The notes beneath the pieces are model-generated. The model made no database searches and was not told the DNA's origin. It saw only the letters and a program-made list of their open reading frames with translations. From Streptomyces sp. NBC_00708 (GTDB lineage Bacteria > Actinomycetota > Actinomycetes > Streptomycetales > Streptomycetaceae): a stretch of 64,000 nucleotides of DNA. Shown here in pieces: positions 60,237 to 64,000 of the stretch. Where the stretch lies: NCBI GenBank assembly GCA_036226585.1, contig CP108997.1:2480001-2544000 (forward strand). The letters run 5' to 3'. Both the position numbers and the translations under genes were made by a program. How positions within the stretch are numbered: the stretch's first letter is position 1; every line of letters starts with the position of its first letter.

Positions 60237-60274
60237 AACGGCCTGGACATCGAAGCTTCGATGTCCAGGCCGTT
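60237..60274. terminator. 38-bp perfect palindrome after tRNA-Leu
   Basis: Nineteen-base arms beginning AACGGCCTGGACATCG meet at AAGCTT with no loop. Acts as terminator of the tRNA and of the convergent rdgB gene (stop at 60292). Confidence 0.75.
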
Positions 60275-60291
60275 CGTGCGTTCGAGGCAGG

Positions 60292-60894
60292 TCACCCCAC
60301 CAGCTCCCGCACCACCGGTACCAGCGCCCGGAACGCCTTGCCTCGGTGGCTGATCGCGTTCTTCTCCTCGGGCGTCAGTTCCGCGCAGGTGCGGGTCTCG
60401 CCGTCCGGCTGGAGGATCGGGTCGTAGCCGAAGCCGTACGCGCCGGCCGGGGCGTGGCGGAGGGTGCCCGTCAGGCGGCCCTCGACCACGCGTTCCGTGC
60501 CGTCCGGGAGGGCGAGCGCGGCGGCGCAGGCGAAGTGGGCGGCGCGGTGCGGGGCGTCGATGTCGGAGAGCTGGGCCAGGAGCAGGTCCAAGTTGGCGCG
60601 GTCGTCGCCGTGGGTGCCGGCCCAGCGGGCGGAGAAGATGCCGGGGGCGCCGCCGAGGACGTCCACGCAGAGGCCGGAGTCGTCGGCGATCGCGGGATGG
60701 CCGGTGGCCTGGGCGAGGGCGTGGGCCTTGAGCAGCGCGTTCTCGGCGAAGGTGACGCCGGTCTCCTTGACGTCGGGGACCTCCGGATACGCGTCCGCGC
60801 CGACGAGTTCATGGGTGAGGCCCGCGTCGGCGAGGATCGCGTGGAGTTCGGTGATCTTCCCGGCGTTGCGGGTGGCGAGGATGAGACGGGTCAT
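60292..60894 (-). CDS. rdgB: RdgB/HAM1 non-canonical purine NTP pyrophosphatase
   Basis: 200 aa from ATG 60894. LATRNAGKITEL (residues 6-17), ADDSGLCVDVLGGAPGIFSARWAG and GAYGFGYDPIL are diagnostic. It hydrolyses dITP, XTP and ITP to monophosphates, keeping them out of DNA. The order rph - lipoprotein - rdgB on one strand is conserved in Streptomyces. Confidence 0.95.
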   Translation of the reverse strand: MTRLILATRNAGKITELHAILADAGLTHELVGADAYPEVPDVKETGVTFAENALLKAHALAQATGHPAIADDSGLCVDVLGGAPGIFSARWAGTHGDDRANLDLLLAQLSDIDAPHRAAHFACAAALALPDGTERVVEGRLTGTLRHAPAGAYGFGYDPILQPDGETRTCAELTPEEKNAISHRGKAFRALVPVVRELVG

Positions 60895-60930
60895 GGACCA
60901 AGTATCGCCTCGCCCACCCGCCCGGCGGGT

Positions 60931-61323
60931 TTACGGGGTGCAGACCTTGGCGATCTCCCCGGCGGCGTCGGTGACCGGGGTGATGTCCGGGGTGGCGTCG
61001 CCCTTGTCGATGGAGTCGCGGACGTTGGTGACGCCGGAGCGGAGGTCGTCGACGGCCTTGCTGAGGTCGGCGTTGTCCGTCTTGTCGCCGAGGTTGCCGA
61101 GTTCCTTCTGGATCTCGTCGAGGGCCTCGGACGCCTGGGTGGGGTCGCTGGAGGCGTTGGAGACGGCCTGGCGGAGGTTGTCGACGCTGGTGGCGATGGC
61201 GTCGGCGGTGCGGACGCAGTCGAGCGTCTTGTCGAGGGCGCCGCAGCCCGCCGCCGCGGTGATGGTGACGAGTACGGCGGATACGGCCAGTGCGGTGCGG
61301 TGGTGCCGGTGGCGCGTGGCCAT
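60931..61323 (-). CDS. Small lipoprotein, helical
   Basis: 130 aa from ATG 61323, with GGAGG eight bases upstream. Signal with lipobox AAGC near residue 27. The mature part is helical (DCVRTADAIATSVDNLRQAVSNAS, EALDEIQKELGNLGD, LSKAVDDLRSGVTNVRD) with two further Cys (DCVR, VCTP) likely joined. Unknown role; lies between rph and rdgB. Confidence 0.8.
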   Translation of the reverse strand: MATRHRHHRTALAVSAVLVTITAAAGCGALDKTLDCVRTADAIATSVDNLRQAVSNASSDPTQASEALDEIQKELGNLGDKTDNADLSKAVDDLRSGVTNVRDSIDKGDATPDITPVTDAAGEIAKVCTP

Positions 61324-61445
61324 CGTGGGTCCCTCCCCGGGTGCGGATACGCGGACGGGCGCACGGTTCGACCCGTACGCCCGTATGCGTATCGACGCCG
61401 CTGGGCGGGACTTGGTTGCCTCTTTACCTTCTCGGGTTCGTCTTC

Positions 61446-62183
<738 letters not shown>

Positions 62184-62281
62184 GGCGCCGAGCCTATCGG
62201 GTGGCGGGGGCCTCGATTTCCGGGTGCGCCGCAGGCCCCGTCCGGGGTGGGCGGGGCCTGCGGGGCGGGTTCAGGCGGTCG

Positions 62282-62515
62282 TCACATCATGTCTTCGATG
62301 TCGGCGGCGATGGGGTCGGCGTCGGTGCCGATGACGACCTGGATCGCGGTGCCCATCTTGACGACGCCGTGGGCGCCGGCGGCCTTGAGCGCGGCTTCGT
62401 CGACCTTGCTGGGGTCGACGACCTCGGTGCGCAGGCGCGTGATGCAGCCTTCGACCTCTTCGATGTTCTCGATTCCGCCGAGCCCGGCGACGATCTTCTC
62501 AGCCTTGCTGGCCAT
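62282..62515 (-). CDS. nagF: PTS EIIB component (N-acetylglucosamine type)
   Basis: 77 aa from ATG 62515, with AGGGAGAAGGCC upstream. Phosphorylated Cys24 in VEGCITRLRTEV; VKMGTAIQVVIGTDADPIAADI follows. It passes phosphate from EIIA to the incoming sugar on EIIC NagE2. Divergent from the EIIC gene, as in S. coelicolor. The symbol is by homology and context. Confidence 0.9.
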   Translation of the reverse strand: MASKAEKIVAGLGGIENIEEVEGCITRLRTEVVDPSKVDEAALKAAGAHGVVKMGTAIQVVIGTDADPIAADIEDMM

Positions 62516-62679
62516 GGCCTTCTCCCTGGTTCTTCACGTACATGCGACGGCCCACCCTGGGTCCGTTTCGTCACGGTAACGCACGGTTGGACCAACTTCG
62601 CGAGCGAGTGGCCCGGCCATCGCCCATGCTGACGATCACCGGCGGCCTGTCTCGCGAGCGGGCTCCGCACCGTACCTCA

Positions 62680-62695
62680 ACTGGTCTACACCAGT
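62680..62695. promoter_or_regulatory. DasR-responsive element (dre)
   Basis: ACTGGTCTACACCAGT matches the dre consensus at 15 of 16 positions. It lies 44 bp before the NagE2 start and 164 bp before nagF, so it can control both divergent PTS genes. DasR is released by glucosamine-6-phosphate. Confidence 0.9.
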
Positions 62696-62739
62696 CTGCA
62701 ACGACCGCCAAATACGCGCCGCGTTCCGGGAGGACGCCG

Positions 62740-64000
62740 ATGAGCTCCAGCAGCGAAGCCATCCCACAGAAGCGGTGGTGGAACGGACTTTTCCAGGGCC
62801 TCCAGAAGATGGGGCGCAGCCTCCAGCTGCCGATCGCCGTCCTGCCGGCGGCGGGCATCCTCAACCGGCTGGGCCAGCCGGATGTCTTCGGTGACGACGG
62901 CCTGGGCTGGAACAACGTCGCCAAGGTGTTCGCGGCGGCCGGTGGCGCCCTGCTGGACTCGGGGCTGGGACTCCCGCTGCTGTTCTGTGTCGGTGTGGCG
63001 ATCGGCATGGCGCGCAAGGCGGACGGTTCGACCGCGCTCGCCGCGGTGACCGGTTTCCTCGTGTACTACGCGGTGCTGCACGCGTTCCCGGTGGACTGCG
63101 ACGAGGGTTCGACCTTCACCCCGGGCGGCGTCTGGTTCGGTACGTGTGTCGACAAGGACGCCACGGTGACGCCGGCGGCGTACCAGAACCCCGGGGTGTT
63201 CGGCGGCATCGTGATGGGTCTGATGTCGGCCTGGTTCTGGCAGCGGTTCCACCGCGTCAAGCTGGTGGACTGGCTGGGCTTCTTCAACGGCCGGCGGCTC
63301 GTCCCGATCATCATGGCGTTCGTCGGTCTGCTCTTCGCGGCGCTGTGCGCGTGGGTGTGGCAGCCGGTCGGTGACGGTCTGACGAGCTTCTCGAAGTGGC
63401 TGGTGGACCTGGACTGGGCGGGTTCGGGCATCTTCGGTGTCGCCAACCGCGCGCTGCTGGTCATCGGCCTGCACCAGTTCCTGAACACCTTCGTCTGGTT
63501 CCAGTTCGGTGACTACACGAAGCCGGACGGCACGGTCGTGCACGGTGACATCAACCGGTTCCTGGCGGGCGACCCGACGGCCGGCCAGTTCACCACGGGC
63601 TTCTTCCCGATCATGATGTTCGCCCTGCCGGCGGCGGCCCTGGCCATCTACCACTGCGCCAAGCCGCACCGGCGGAAGGCGGTCGGCGGCATGATGGTCT
63701 CGGTCGGGCTGACGTCGTTCGTGACGGGCATCACGGAGCCGATCGAGTACTCGTTCCTCTTCGTCGCGCCCCTGCTGTACGCGATCCACGCGGTGCTCAC
63801 CGGTGTGTCGATGGCGGTGACATGGGCGCTCGGGACGAAGGACGGCTTCAGCTTCTCGGCGGGTCTGATCGACTACGTCATCAACTGGAGTCTGGCGACG
63901 AAACCCTGGCTGATCATCCCGATCGGGCTGGCGTTCGCCGCCGTGTATTACGTGATCTTCCGGTTCGCGATCACCAAGTTCAACCTCCAGACGCCGGGCC
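62740..64000 (+). CDS. nagE2: PTS EIIC permease for N-acetylglucosamine, 3' end outside window
   Basis: About 420 codons visible, from ATG 62740 with GGGAGGA upstream. GLFQGLQKMGRSLQLPIAVLPAAGIL starts the EIIC fold. About ten TM segments, GLHQFLNTFVWFQFG and the substrate-site motif GITEPIEYSFLFVAPLLY follow. It imports and phosphorylates GlcNAc, the main chitin breakdown signal. The dre site upstream indicates DasR control. Confidence 0.93.
   Translation, partial: MSSSSEAIPQKRWWNGLFQGLQKMGRSLQLPIAVLPAAGILNRLGQPDVFGDDGLGWNNVAKVFAAAGGALLDSGLGLPLLFCVGVAIGMARKADGSTALAAVTGFLVYYAVLHAFPVDCDEGSTFTPGGVWFGTCVDKDATVTPAAYQNPGVFGGIVMGLMSAWFWQRFHRVKLVDWLGFFNGRRLVPIIMAFVGLLFAALCAWVWQPVGDGLTSFSKWLVDLDWAGSGIFGVANRALLVIGLHQFLNTFVWFQFGDYTKPDGTVVHGDINRFLAGDPTAGQFTTGFFPIMMFALPAAALAIYHCAKPHRRKAVGGMMVSVGLTSFVTGITEPIEYSFLFVAPLLYAIHAVLTGVSMAVTWALGTKDGFSFSAGLIDYVINWSLATKPWLIIPIGLAFAAVYYVIFRFAITKFNLQTPG

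Noticed and set aside
60149..60274. tRNA-Leu as the attachment site of an integrated element
   Set aside because: No integrase and no repeated tRNA 3' end were found in the flanks; the 38-bp palindrome is a terminator.

Overview
This is a high-GC actinobacterial chromosome segment, almost certainly Streptomyces. Evidence: strong G/C bias at third codon positions, many leaderless or GTG-started genes, a perfect CebR box, a DasR (dre) site beside PTS genes, a type I-E CRISPR repeat of the Streptomyces type, and a right-hand gene order (groES-like, bcp, rdgB, rph, nagF, nagE2) like that of the S. coelicolor core. No organism name can be proven from the sequence alone.

Left accessory block (1-14.2 kb): a divergent XRE-GHKL ATPase gene, cut by the window edge, faces an operon on the + strand. 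The operon holds a small Arg-rich protein gene, then a 1588-aa GHKL ATPase/SF2 helicase fusion, a UvrD-type helicase, DrmA and DrmB. The last four genes overlap by 4 bp at every junction. DrmA and DrmB are the core of the DISARM anti-phage system, but no DISARM methyltransferase, DrmC, DrmD or DrmE is visible. This looks like a modification-independent DISARM relative and is the best candidate here for an undescribed system.

14.2-22.5 kb: an ECF sigma operon (30-aa membrane peptide, sigma factor, YgaP-like membrane protein), a membrane-anchored protein, a methyltransferase, a SnoaL-like protein behind a SoxR-type operator, a ComB-like protein, a kinase, a DUF6228-like protein, GalE and a lipoprotein.

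22.7-24.9 kb: two type I-E CRISPR arrays (27 and 4 repeats) with matching leaders on their right sides and no cas genes in the window. A C-terminal remnant of a methyltransferase lies between them.

25-46 kb: regulators and enzymes in small units. These include an HxlR/quinone oxidoreductase pair (oxidoreductase frameshifted), two GNATs, a streptomycin-6-kinase-like gene, two SDRs, an ECF42 sigma factor with a DGPF partner, a CebR-controlled GH5-FN3-CBM2 glycanase, a Ser/Thr kinase, a secreted ricin-type lectin facing an XRE-NB-ARC-TPR regulator, and an MFS exporter with its TetR repressor.

46-64 kb: mostly conserved housekeeping genes. They include DUF445, an SGNH hydrolase, a three-gene ABC-2 exporter, a bifunctional penicillin-binding protein, an SMR exporter behind a guanidine-III riboswitch, a GroES-like protein, peroxiredoxin, a ProP-like symporter, two overlapping HNH genes beside tRNA-Leu(UAG), RdgB, RNase PH and the GlcNAc PTS genes.
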